Source: Nitrospina sp. (GTDB taxonomy: Bacteria; Nitrospinota; Nitrospinia; Nitrospinales; Nitrospinaceae). Taken from it: a DNA stretch of 14,397 nt. The translations under genes were made by a program, and so were the position numbers. Under the pieces are notes generated by a model. The model was given only the letters and a program-made list of their open reading frames with translations, was not told the origin of the DNA and ran no database searches. Location: the NCBI GenBank assembly GCA_004357365.1, contig SMVT01000116.1, positions 1 through 14,397 on the forward strand, written 5' to 3'. Positions within the stretch are counted from its first letter, which is position 1, and each line of letters begins with the position of its first letter. Shown here piece after piece: positions 5,634 through 12,866 of this stretch.

Positions 5634-7625
5634 ATGCAACCGTTCAAACTGGTATCCGATTTCAAACCGGCCGGCGCCCAACCCCAGGCGATCGAAGCCC
5701 TGGTCCGGGGATTCGAGCCGCCCCACGGGGTGCACCAGACCCTGCTGGGAGTGACCGGCTCGGGCAAGACCTATGCGATAGCCAACGTCGTCGAGCAACT
5801 CCAGCGCCCGACGCTGGTGCTGGCCCACAACAAAACCCTGGCGGCGCAGTTGTACAACGAGTTCAAAACCTTTTTCCCGGACAACGCCGTCGGCTACTTC
5901 GTCAGCTACTACGATTACTACCAGCCGGAAGCATACATGCCCGTCACCGACACGTATATCGAAAAAGACGCGTCCATCAACGATGAAATCGACAAGATGC
6001 GCCACGCCGCTACCCACGCCCTGTTCGAGCGGCGCGACGTGCTGATCGTCGCCAGCGTCTCCTGCATCTACGGCCTGGGCTCGCCGGAAGCTTACCACGG
6101 CATGCTGTTGTTTCTGGAACCGGGAATGACGCTCGAACGGGATAAAGTGTTGCGGAAGCTGGTGGACATCCAGTACAAGCGCAACGACATCGACTTTCAA
6201 CGCGGCACCTTCCGGGTGCGGGGCGACATAGTGGAGGTGCTTCCCGTTTACGAACGCAACGAGGCCATCCGCATCGAATTTTTCGGCGACGAGATCGAAT
6301 CGCTCACCTGCTTCGATCCGATCACCTTAAAAACCCTGCGTACGCTGGAACGCATCGCCATCTATCCCGCCAGCCATTACACCACCCCCAAGGACAAACG
6401 GGAGGCGGCGCTGGAGGGCATTCAGGAGGAACTGAAGGAACGCATTCAGTATTTCAGAAGCCAGAACCAGCTGATCGAGGCCCAGCGCATCGAACAACGC
6501 ACGATGTTCGATCTGGAGATGATCCGCGAGATCGGCTACTGCCAAGGAGTCGAAAACTATTCACGCCATCTGATGGGACGGGAACCGGGGAGCCCGCCCC
6601 CGACGTTGCTGGATTATTTTCCCGACGATTCCCTGTTCGTGATCGACGAAAGCCATGTCACGTTCCCGCAACTGCACGGTATGTACAAGGGCGACCGGGC
6701 GCGCAAGGAAACCCTGATCCGTTACGGCTTCCGCCTGCCCTCGGCGTTCGACAACCGGCCGCTGATGTTTTCCGAGTTTGAAAGCCGCACCAACAACCGG
6801 TTTTACGTGTCCGCCACACCGGGGGAATACGAGATCAAGCAATCCGGCGGACGGGTAGTTGAAATGATCGTCCGGCCGACGGGACTGGTGGACCCGCCCG
6901 TGGAAGTGCGACCGGTGGCGGGACAGGTCGACGATCTCTACCACGAAATCAAAAAACGCGCCGAACGCAACCAGCGAACGCTGGTCACCACCCTGACCAA
7001 ACGGTTTGCTGAAGACCTGACCGAACATTTCACCGAAATGGGTTTGAAGGTGAAATACCTGCATTCCGATATCGTGACTCTCGAACGCATACAGATCATC
7101 CGGGAGCTCCGACTGGGCGAATTCGACGCGCTGATCGGGATCAACCTGTTACGGGAAGGATTGGATATCCCCGAGGTTTCCCTGATCGGCATTCTCGACG
7201 CGGACAAGGAGGGATTCCTGCGCTCCAGCACTTCATTGATTCAGACCTCCGGGCGGGCGGCCCGCAACGTCGACGGGCAGGTCATCATGTATGCCGACGT
7301 GGTCACTCCCAGCATGCAGAACGCGCTCGACGAAACCGATCGGCGGCGGAAAATTCAGATGGATTACAATGAGGCTCACGGCATCACCCCGGTCTCCATC
7401 CAAAAATCCATTCAGGATTCGTGGGTGGATTCGGAGAAATTTCAGGTGGTCTCCGTGGTCGAGGAGGAGGAGGAAGAATACCTGACCGAGGGCAACGTGA
7501 TCGACCTGACGGCCCGACTGGAAAAACAGATGCAGGCCGCCGCCAAAGATCTGGAGTTCGAGCGCGCCGCTCAACTGCGGGACCGGATCAAGCGGTTGCA
7601 GAAAAAGGATCTGGGGATTATTTAG
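5634..7625 (+). CDS. uvrB: UvrABC excinuclease subunit B
   Basis: UvrB is the damage-verifying ATPase of nucleotide excision repair. It is loaded by UvrA, then recruits UvrC for the dual incision. The 663-residue protein (E. coli: 673) is complete. It contains the Walker A motif GVTGSGKT (39-46), the aromatic beta-hairpin YYDYYQPEAY (92-101) that clamps one DNA strand, the Walker B box DESH (338-341), and helicase motif VI GRAAR (540-544). The C-terminal UVR domain that binds UvrC spans about 625-660. The N-terminus FKLVSDFKPAGAQPQAI is the family start, so ATG 5634 is right even though the nearest AAGGA (5616-5620) is 13 nt away, an unusually long spacing. A run of six Glu residues lies in the linker (about 608-614). 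The gene diverges from the TraB-family operon across 202 bp and its end overlaps the PilZ gene by 8 bp. Confidence 0.99.
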   Translation: MQPFKLVSDFKPAGAQPQAIEALVRGFEPPHGVHQTLLGVTGSGKTYAIANVVEQLQRPTLVLAHNKTLAAQLYNEFKTFFPDNAVGYFVSYYDYYQPEAYMPVTDTYIEKDASINDEIDKMRHAATHALFERRDVLIVASVSCIYGLGSPEAYHGMLLFLEPGMTLERDKVLRKLVDIQYKRNDIDFQRGTFRVRGDIVEVLPVYERNEAIRIEFFGDEIESLTCFDPITLKTLRTLERIAIYPASHYTTPKDKREAALEGIQEELKERIQYFRSQNQLIEAQRIEQRTMFDLEMIREIGYCQGVENYSRHLMGREPGSPPPTLLDYFPDDSLFVIDESHVTFPQLHGMYKGDRARKETLIRYGFRLPSAFDNRPLMFSEFESRTNNRFYVSATPGEYEIKQSGGRVVEMIVRPTGLVDPPVEVRPVAGQVDDLYHEIKKRAERNQRTLVTTLTKRFAEDLTEHFTEMGLKVKYLHSDIVTLERIQIIRELRLGEFDALIGINLLREGLDIPEVSLIGILDADKEGFLRSSTSLIQTSGRAARNVDGQVIMYADVVTPSMQNALDETDRRRKIQMDYNEAHGITPVSIQKSIQDSWVDSEKFQVVSVVEEEEEEYLTEGNVIDLTARLEKQMQAAAKDLEFERAAQLRDRIKRLQKKDLGII

Positions 7626-8283
7626 GGGCCCGGGGTCGGTCGGATCGCCGCCGCTCTCCCATGCGGGTTCCCATGAATTCGCGCAGAATCCGGTCCTGAT
7701 CGCGGTTGGGTTTGGCAAATTCCAAACCGGTTACGAACAGTTCCCGTTTACTGCCGGGATTCCTGCGAACGTTGCGCACCTGGGCCTTCAGGTTGGATAA
7801 TTCCCCAAAGGTAAGATTGACGGTGAGATGGATGAAATCTCCTTTGGTCAGCTTTTGCGAATGCGTGATCAGCGCCCCGGAAAGGCTCAGGTCCCGGATG
7901 GTTCCGTTAAACATCGGTTCCGCGGATCCGCCCTCCAGGGAAAACTTGAAGGGAAAGTTGGCCTTGTGGCGGTTGTTCTTTCGCAGTTGGTAGGTGGTGA
8001 AACTTTTGGGATATTCCAGCACCATCAGCCGGATCGGTTGGGCGGTCGAATACAGCACCAGGGTTTTAAAATCGAAATAGGTGCCGTCGGAGGTGAAACT
8101 CAGGCTACACCCGGTCAGCGGGGCGATCTTGACAAAATCGCCCTGAAATTGCGGGTAGTCGACAATGAGGTATTCATTCTCCACCCATCCCCGCAGGGCG
8201 ACCTGGTATTTCTCCCCGCGCAGGGTGGCCCTGACTTTTTTGCCCAGGGTCAAATGCAGTCCGGTTTTGGTAACCACCCTCAT
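7618..8283 (-). CDS. PilZ-domain protein, predicted c-di-GMP receptor
   Basis: This is a 221-residue protein with a YcgR-like two-part layout. An N-terminal beta-rich region (about 5-90) resembles the PilZN/YcgR N-domain. A PilZ domain (about 96-205) carries both c-di-GMP-binding motifs: RxxxR as RKNNR (101-105) and DxSxxG as DLSLSG (131-136). It is therefore predicted to bind cyclic di-GMP in the cytoplasm. No membrane segment or enzymatic domain is seen. I chose the ATG at 8283, preceded by AAGGCAGG on the minus strand. A TTG at 8328 would add 15 residues (MGKHGLLSKITRQVA). The gene lies 83 bp downstream of mrdA on the same strand, so it may be the last gene of the cell-elongation operon. 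Its end overlaps uvrB by 8 bp. The target it controls is unknown; a link to cell shape is inference from position only. Confidence 0.88.
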   Translation of the reverse strand: MRVVTKTGLHLTLGKKVRATLRGEKYQVALRGWVENEYLIVDYPQFQGDFVKIAPLTGCSLSFTSDGTYFDFKTLVLYSTAQPIRLMVLEYPKSFTTYQLRKNNRHKANFPFKFSLEGGSAEPMFNGTIRDLSLSGALITHSQKLTKGDFIHLTVNLTFGELSNLKAQVRNVRRNPGSKRELFVTGLEFAKPNRDQDRILREFMGTRMGERRRSDRPRAPK

Positions 8284-8366
8284 CGCAACCTGCCTTGTGA
8301 TTTTCGACAATAATCCATGTTTACCCAATCGGCATAAACCGGTCTCTATCTTTAATTTTTTCAGCG

Positions 8367-10250
8367 CTACGGGATCAAATCGGCTCTCAGAGTCAGGCCC
8401 TGGTCCGGAATTTCTTCAATGGGAATGGGCAAAGGATAGTATTGATGGTACGTTTCAATGATCTTGCGGGCGATGGGCGCCGCCACGGCGCCCCCGTGGC
8501 CGCCATGCTCGACAATCACCGCTACCGCGATTTCCGGGTTCTCGTAAGGTGCAAACGCGACGAACCAGGCATGATCGCGGAATTTGTAGGGAATCTCCGC
8601 GCCCTTTGGGAATTTCCTCAAGCCCACCACCTGGACGGTTCCGGTTTTCCCGGCGATCTTGATGGTTTTCAGACGGGCCCGCCACCCAGTGCCCCGTTTT
8701 TCGTGGACCACTCCCAACAGCGCCTGCCTGATGAGGGGAAGGGTTTCGGGACGGCTGTCCAGTTTTTGCATGATGGTGGGAAACGTCTCCTTGATCACCC
8801 GGCCGTCCTTATCCCGGATCTGCCGCACCAGATACGGTTTCAACAACATGCCCCCGTTGGCCATCGTGGCCACCAGGCGGGCCTGCTGAATAGGAGTGAC
8901 CAGATTGAACCCCTGGCCGATGGAGGCGGAAATGGTCTCCCCCGGCAACCAGGCCTGGCCGCGGGCTTTCAATTTCCAGTCCTTGGTGGGAACCAGGCCG
9001 GGTTTTTCGCCGAGCAGATTGATCTGCGTCAAATTTCCCAGGCCCAGCAACTTGGCATAACGGCCCAGAGTGTCGATCCCCATCCGGCGGCCGACGGTAT
9101 AAAAATAAACGTCGCAGGACTGCACCAGGGCATCGTGCAAATTCATTGTGCCATGCCCGCCCCGATTCCAGCACCGGTAACTTCCCCTTCCCAGGCGGTA
9201 GTATCCGGGACAGAACACCGTGGTTTCCGGGGTCACCACCCGTGCCTCCAAAGCCGCGTAGGCGACGACGATTTTATAAACCGACCCGGGGGGATACTGG
9301 CCGTCGATGGCTTTATTCTGTAACGGGTGCTGATCGTTTAAAATCAGTTTGCGCCATTGCTCGACCGAAATCCCGGAGGCGAATAAATTGGGATCGAACG
9401 AAGGCTTGCTGGTCATCGCGAGGATTTCCCCGGTTTGCACCTTCATCACCACGACGGAGCCGTTGATGGGTTTCTCTTTCGTTCCGGTCATCAATTGCTC
9501 GACCACTTTTTGAATCCTGAGGTCCAGAGTCAATACCAGATGACTGCCGCTTTGCGGCGGATTCTTTCTCAGGATCGCCAATTCCCTCCCCGCCACGTCC
9601 ACTTCAACTTCCTTGTACCCCTTGTAGCCCTTCATATCCTCTTGGAACAAAAGTTCGATGCCTTCCTTTCCAATCAGGTCACCCATTTGATATCCGGATT
9701 TAATCTTCAGCTGGTCTTTGTTGATCTCTCCCAGATAACCCACAATGTGGGCGGCCAGGTCCTTGTAAATATAATTCCGCAGGGGTTCCACCTTGAGACG
9801 AATGCCGGAAAGCAACCGGTTGTTTTCTTCGACAAAAGCCACCTGATCCCGCTGGATGTCAGCCTTAACCAGCACGTCCGAGAACGGTTGGGATTGCCGG
9901 ATATCGTCCTTGACCTTGGAGATATCAAAATCGATTTTTTCTTTCAGGGTGTTCAGGGTCTCACCCAGGTCCTGCACATCTTCCGGGGTGATGTACAGGT
10001 TGAAGGATGGACGGATGGAAACCAGCTTCACCCCGTTCCGGTCGGTGATTTCGCCGCGGTAGGCAGGCAGGGACACCAGCCGCACCCGGTTGTTTTCCGA
10101 CAATCCCATGAAGTCGGTTCCCTTCAACACCTGCAGATACCAGACGCGCAACCACAGGACGAGAAAACAGAAGATCACCAGGATGGCGAACAGGATTATT
10201 TTTTTCCGCACGCCTTCTGAAAAGTCGGGTGAGTATAGATGAGTGCCCAC
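8367..10250 (-). CDS. mrdA: Penicillin-binding protein 2, rod-complex peptidoglycan transpeptidase
   Basis: This is a class B penicillin-binding protein that crosslinks peptidoglycan during cell elongation, a partner of MreC. The 627-residue protein has one membrane anchor (about 17-37) and the rest is periplasmic. The PBP dimerisation/pedestal domain spans about 60-230 (RGEITDRNG at 65-73). The transpeptidase domain (about 260-600) has all three motifs: SxxK as S323-VYK326, the second motif as SCD (378-380; Asp instead of Asn is usual for PBP2) and KTGT (535-538). The start is GTG at 10250, whose G is also the last base of the mreD TAG stop. GGAGG ten bases upstream is a good ribosome-binding site, so translation is coupled to mreD. 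No rodA follows, which is unusual for this gene order. Confidence 0.97.
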   Translation of the reverse strand: MGTHLYSPDFSEGVRKKIILFAILVIFCFLVLWLRVWYLQVLKGTDFMGLSENNRVRLVSLPAYRGEITDRNGVKLVSIRPSFNLYITPEDVQDLGETLNTLKEKIDFDISKVKDDIRQSQPFSDVLVKADIQRDQVAFVEENNRLLSGIRLKVEPLRNYIYKDLAAHIVGYLGEINKDQLKIKSGYQMGDLIGKEGIELLFQEDMKGYKGYKEVEVDVAGRELAILRKNPPQSGSHLVLTLDLRIQKVVEQLMTGTKEKPINGSVVVMKVQTGEILAMTSKPSFDPNLFASGISVEQWRKLILNDQHPLQNKAIDGQYPPGSVYKIVVAYAALEARVVTPETTVFCPGYYRLGRGSYRCWNRGGHGTMNLHDALVQSCDVYFYTVGRRMGIDTLGRYAKLLGLGNLTQINLLGEKPGLVPTKDWKLKARGQAWLPGETISASIGQGFNLVTPIQQARLVATMANGGMLLKPYLVRQIRDKDGRVIKETFPTIMQKLDSRPETLPLIRQALLGVVHEKRGTGWRARLKTIKIAGKTGTVQVVGLRKFPKGAEIPYKFRDHAWFVAFAPYENPEIAVAVIVEHGGHGGAVAAPIARKIIETYHQYYPLPIPIEEIPDQGLTLRADLIP

Positions 10251-10762
10251 TACGAAGTGCCCTCCAGCAGTGGAAATTTACGCAGAATGCGTTTGGCGCT
10301 CCAGTTGAGAAAGAAAAACAAAATGGGCCCGACCAGCGCGTTGACCATGGCGTACACGGGTAGCGTGTTGAACAGGAAACTGAAAGGAATCTGGGCTTTG
10401 AGAAGTGTGGTCAGAGCCAGATAATACACCAGGCCGTCGAAAAAAGAGGCGGCGAGCAAAATCACGGAAATGGGAATGAATCCTTCCACCATCAGCTTGT
10501 CCTTCAGCCGGGAAAAGGTAAACCCGATGATGCTTTTGGAAAGCGTATTGACCCCCAGCAGGCTGCCGGACAGACAATCCTGAACCAGGCCGATGGAAAA
10601 CCCCACCCAGATGCCGCGGTCCCCCCGGAGCAATACGCCGCAATACACGGACAGAATCAACGCCAGGTCCAGAGTGACCCCTCCCACGGAGAAATGACTC
10701 AACAGGCTGGTCTGCAGAGCAAACAGCAGAATGAAGACGATGATGAAAATGAGAATTATCAT
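10250..10762 (-). CDS. mreD: Rod shape-determining membrane protein MreD
   Basis: MreD is a small polytopic inner-membrane protein that works with MreC to couple cytoplasmic MreB to the periplasmic wall synthases. The 170-residue protein is almost wholly hydrophobic, with about five or six membrane segments. It begins with a helix formed by MIILIFIIVFILLF, and an LLRGDRGIWVGFSIGLVQD loop near residues 45-65 is typical of the family. Sequence identity in MreD is generally low, so the call leans on hydrophobicity, length and its place between mreC and mrdA. The ATG lies 14 bp after the mreC stop without a clear Shine-Dalgarno. Its TAG stop shares one base with the mrdA GTG. Confidence 0.93.
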   Translation of the reverse strand: MIILIFIIVFILLFALQTSLLSHFSVGGVTLDLALILSVYCGVLLRGDRGIWVGFSIGLVQDCLSGSLLGVNTLSKSIIGFTFSRLKDKLMVEGFIPISVILLAASFFDGLVYYLALTTLLKAQIPFSFLFNTLPVYAMVNALVGPILFFFLNWSAKRILRKFPLLEGTS

Positions 10763-10776
10763 GATTGCGCATTATT

Positions 10777-11592
10777 TCAGGACAACAATACCAGCACTTC
10801 CTCCAGTCGGCCGAAGTCAGCGCTGGGAGCGATAGTGATTTCCTGGAACAGCCCCTGGGTCGCTTTGGTGATACTGATGACGGTTCCCACCACCAGGCCC
10901 TTGGGGTAAATACCTCCCAGACCGGACGAAAGAATCTGGTCACCGACGTTGACGTCTGCGGTGATGGGCACGTATTTCATTTCGCAGAATTCCATTCCCG
11001 TTCCGACGACAATGCCCGCGATGCGGTCGTCTCCGAACAGAGTGTCCACGGCGCTCCGTCCATCCGCAATGAGCATCACCTTGGAGGTGTTCACGCCGGC
11101 CTGAATCACATGGCCCACCACGCCGGCATGGGTGACCACCGCCAGGTTTTCCCGAATCCCGTCCTGGGTGCCCTTGTCGATAAATACCACCCGTGCCCAC
11201 TGGGTGGGATCTCTTCCGATCACGGTGGCCACGACGGCTTTCAGCCGGTGCTCCCGCTGATAATCCATCAGATCGCTGATCCGCCCTTTTTGCCGGAGCT
11301 GTTCGGTCAGCTCGTTATTCTGCCGAATCAGTTTGTCGATTTCCTTTCGGAGTCTCTCGTTTTCATCGGAAACCTCCGTCACGAGAACGTAATTGTCCAC
11401 CACGTTGCCGATGGCGTCCATGGAATGGGTGATGAGGTTTTGAACGGGAGACACCAGCCACATCAGGGTGGTTTCAAAAAAGTTGGGGGCCTGCGACCGC
11501 CGGATGTCGAACGTCATCAAGGCAAACGAAGCCAACACCAGTGACACGAGGATGATGATATATTTGCGACCGCTGAGTCTCTTCCGCCACAC
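10777..11592 (-). CDS. mreC: Rod shape-determining protein MreC
   Basis: MreC is a bitopic inner-membrane protein whose periplasmic part binds and activates PBP2 in the elongation complex. The 271-residue protein has a basic N-terminus (WRKRLSGRK), one membrane helix (about 11-28), a coiled coil (about 70-102, rich in Glu/Arg/Leu heptads) and the paired beta-barrel domain (about 115-270). The typical blocks VIGRDPTQW (125-132), IDKGTQDGI (138-146) and SSGLGGIYPKGL (222-233) are present. The start is GTG, one base after the mreB TAA stop. No Shine-Dalgarno is evident, so it is probably translated by coupling to mreB. The membrane helix directly after this start supports the choice. Confidence 0.96.
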   Translation of the reverse strand: MWRKRLSGRKYIIILVSLVLASFALMTFDIRRSQAPNFFETTLMWLVSPVQNLITHSMDAIGNVVDNYVLVTEVSDENERLRKEIDKLIRQNNELTEQLRQKGRISDLMDYQREHRLKAVVATVIGRDPTQWARVVFIDKGTQDGIRENLAVVTHAGVVGHVIQAGVNTSKVMLIADGRSAVDTLFGDDRIAGIVVGTGMEFCEMKYVPITADVNVGDQILSSGLGGIYPKGLVVGTVISITKATQGLFQEITIAPSADFGRLEEVLVLLS

Positions 11593-11593
11593 G

Positions 11594-12616
11594 TTAGAAC
11601 GTTACTTTTTTAAGAAGTTTGGGATCCGACAGCAGCTTTCCTGCGCCCAGCGCCACTGCCGACAGGGGATCTTCCGCCAAGGTGACAGGAAGCCCGGTCG
11701 CTTCCCGCAGTAAAATATCCAGGCCCCTGATGAGGGACCCGCCGCCGGTGACCACCACGCCCTTATCCACGATATCCGCGGCCAGTTCCGGCGGTGTGCG
11801 TTCGAGGGCTATTTTAATGGCTTCCACGATGGTGTTGAACGTTTCCTGCAGAGCTTCCCGCACTTCCTCGTCGGAGAGGACCAGGGTTTTGGGAATTCCC
11901 GCGACCAAGTCGCGTCCCTTGATTTCCATGGTGATGCGCTGTTCCAGGGGATAGGCGGATCCGATTTGGATTTTGATTTCCTCCGCCATCCGCTCGCCGA
12001 TCAAAAGGTTGTATTTGCGCTTCACGTAATTGACGATGGCCTCGTCCATTTCGTCGCCGGCGACCCGCACCGATTTGCTGAAAACGATGCCGTACATGGA
12101 GATGATGGCCACCTCCGTGGTGCCCCCGCCGATATCGATGATCATGTTGCCGGAGGCCTTCTCGATGGGCAAATTCACCCCCAGGGCGGCGGCCATCGGT
12201 TCTTCGATCAGAAATACCTCCCGCGCGCCCGCCGATTCGGCGGAATCCCGCACCGCCCGTTTTTCCACCTGCGTGATGCCGGAAGGCGCGGCGATCACCA
12301 CCCGCGGCCGCACCAGCGATTTGCGGTTGTTGTGCACCTTTTTGATAAATTCCCTGATCATCATTTGCGTGACATCAAAATGCGCAATGACCCCGTCCTT
12401 CATCGGACGGATGGTTTCAATACTGCCGGAAGCCCGGCCCAGCATCTGTTTGGCCTCCGCGCCGACAGCCTGCACTTCATTGGTCTCGGAATTGATGGCC
12501 ACCACCGAGGGCTCGCGCAGGTTGATGCCCTTTCCCTTCACAAAAACCAGGGTGTTTGCCGTACCCAGGTCGATTGCCAAATCGCTCGAAAACAAATCCC
12601 AAAAGAAATTGAACAC
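11594..12616 (-). CDS. mreB: Actin-like cell-shape protein MreB
   Basis: MreB is the bacterial actin that forms short membrane-bound filaments and orients elongation-specific wall synthesis. The 340-residue protein has the full actin-fold ATPase signature: phosphate-1 loop DLGTANT (16-22), phosphate-2 loop DIGGGTTEVA (161-170), adenosine motif GGGSLIRGLD (291-300) and the catalytic acidic pair in IEEP (137-140). The N-terminus FNFFWDLFS is an amphipathic membrane-binding segment, as in other Gram-negative MreB proteins. The start is GTG at 12616, with AGGA about eight bases upstream on the minus strand. It is the first gene of mreB-mreC-mreD-mrdA and diverges from the PpiD-like gene across a 250-bp gap that holds a nested inverted repeat. 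Confidence 0.99.
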   Translation of the reverse strand: MFNFFWDLFSSDLAIDLGTANTLVFVKGKGINLREPSVVAINSETNEVQAVGAEAKQMLGRASGSIETIRPMKDGVIAHFDVTQMMIREFIKKVHNNRKSLVRPRVVIAAPSGITQVEKRAVRDSAESAGAREVFLIEEPMAAALGVNLPIEKASGNMIIDIGGGTTEVAIISMYGIVFSKSVRVAGDEMDEAIVNYVKRKYNLLIGERMAEEIKIQIGSAYPLEQRITMEIKGRDLVAGIPKTLVLSDEEVREALQETFNTIVEAIKIALERTPPELAADIVDKGVVVTGGGSLIRGLDILLREATGLPVTLAEDPLSAVALGAGKLLSDPKLLKKVTF

Positions 12617-12677
12617 AACTATAATCCTGTTGAGGTTGATAAAGTGTCAATTAACCACTTGTTTTTTATGCCAAACA

Positions 12678-12775
12678 GCCTTATACCCATGGGGTTGGGA
12701 ATAGGCCCGGCTCGAGCCGGGACGTGGACCGGGGCCCCCATGCAGAGGCTCAGGGATATTTTTATGAAATAAGGC
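12678..12775. repeat. Nested inverted repeats between mreB and the PpiD-like gene
   Basis: Three inverted pairs are nested in this order: GCCTTAT (12678-12684) with ATAAGGC (12769-12775), CATGGGG (12688-12694) with CCCCATG (12736-12742), and a central perfect 16-bp palindrome CCCGGCTCGAGCCGGG (12706-12721). GGGGCCCC at 12731-12738 is a further short palindrome that competes with the middle pair. The segment lies in the mreB upstream region and, if transcribed toward mreB, would be a folded leader. No T-tract follows the central stem on either strand, so it is not a normal terminator. It could be a structured leader, a binding site or a degenerate mobile repeat. Confidence 0.45.
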
Positions 12776-12788
12776 CGGAATAAACAGG

Positions 12789-12817
12789 TTGCGAATCAGA
12801 TCCTTGTAGACTAAGAT
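12789..12817 (+). promoter_or_regulatory. Predicted promoter of the PpiD-like gene
   Basis: A TTGCGA -35 (12789-12794) is followed after 17 bp by a TAAGAT -10 (12812-12817), each matching four of six consensus bases. Transcription would start near 12824, leaving a leader of about 43 nt that carries GGGAG (12854-12858) eight bases before the ATG. The spacing is ideal, but the box matches are only moderate. Confidence 0.4.
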
Positions 12818-12866
12818 AACCGGTTTGAATTTTAACATCTTTTTGCGGACGGTGGGAGTGTAATTC

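Noticed and set aside
8284..8366. Riboswitch or c-di-GMP aptamer in front of the PilZ gene
   Set aside because: The gap is only 83 bp, and I see no aptamer-like paired structure or convincing promoter in it.
12614..12650. TTGACA (12650-12645, minus) with GATTAT 18 bp downstream as a mreB promoter
   Set aside because: The predicted start of transcription would fall on the mreB start codon itself, and the -10 overlaps the AGGA ribosome-binding site, so the true promoter is probably elsewhere.
11966..12772. 268-codon open frame on the plus strand over mreB
   Set aside because: It is a shadow of mreB codons; the His/Asp-rich translation matches no family.
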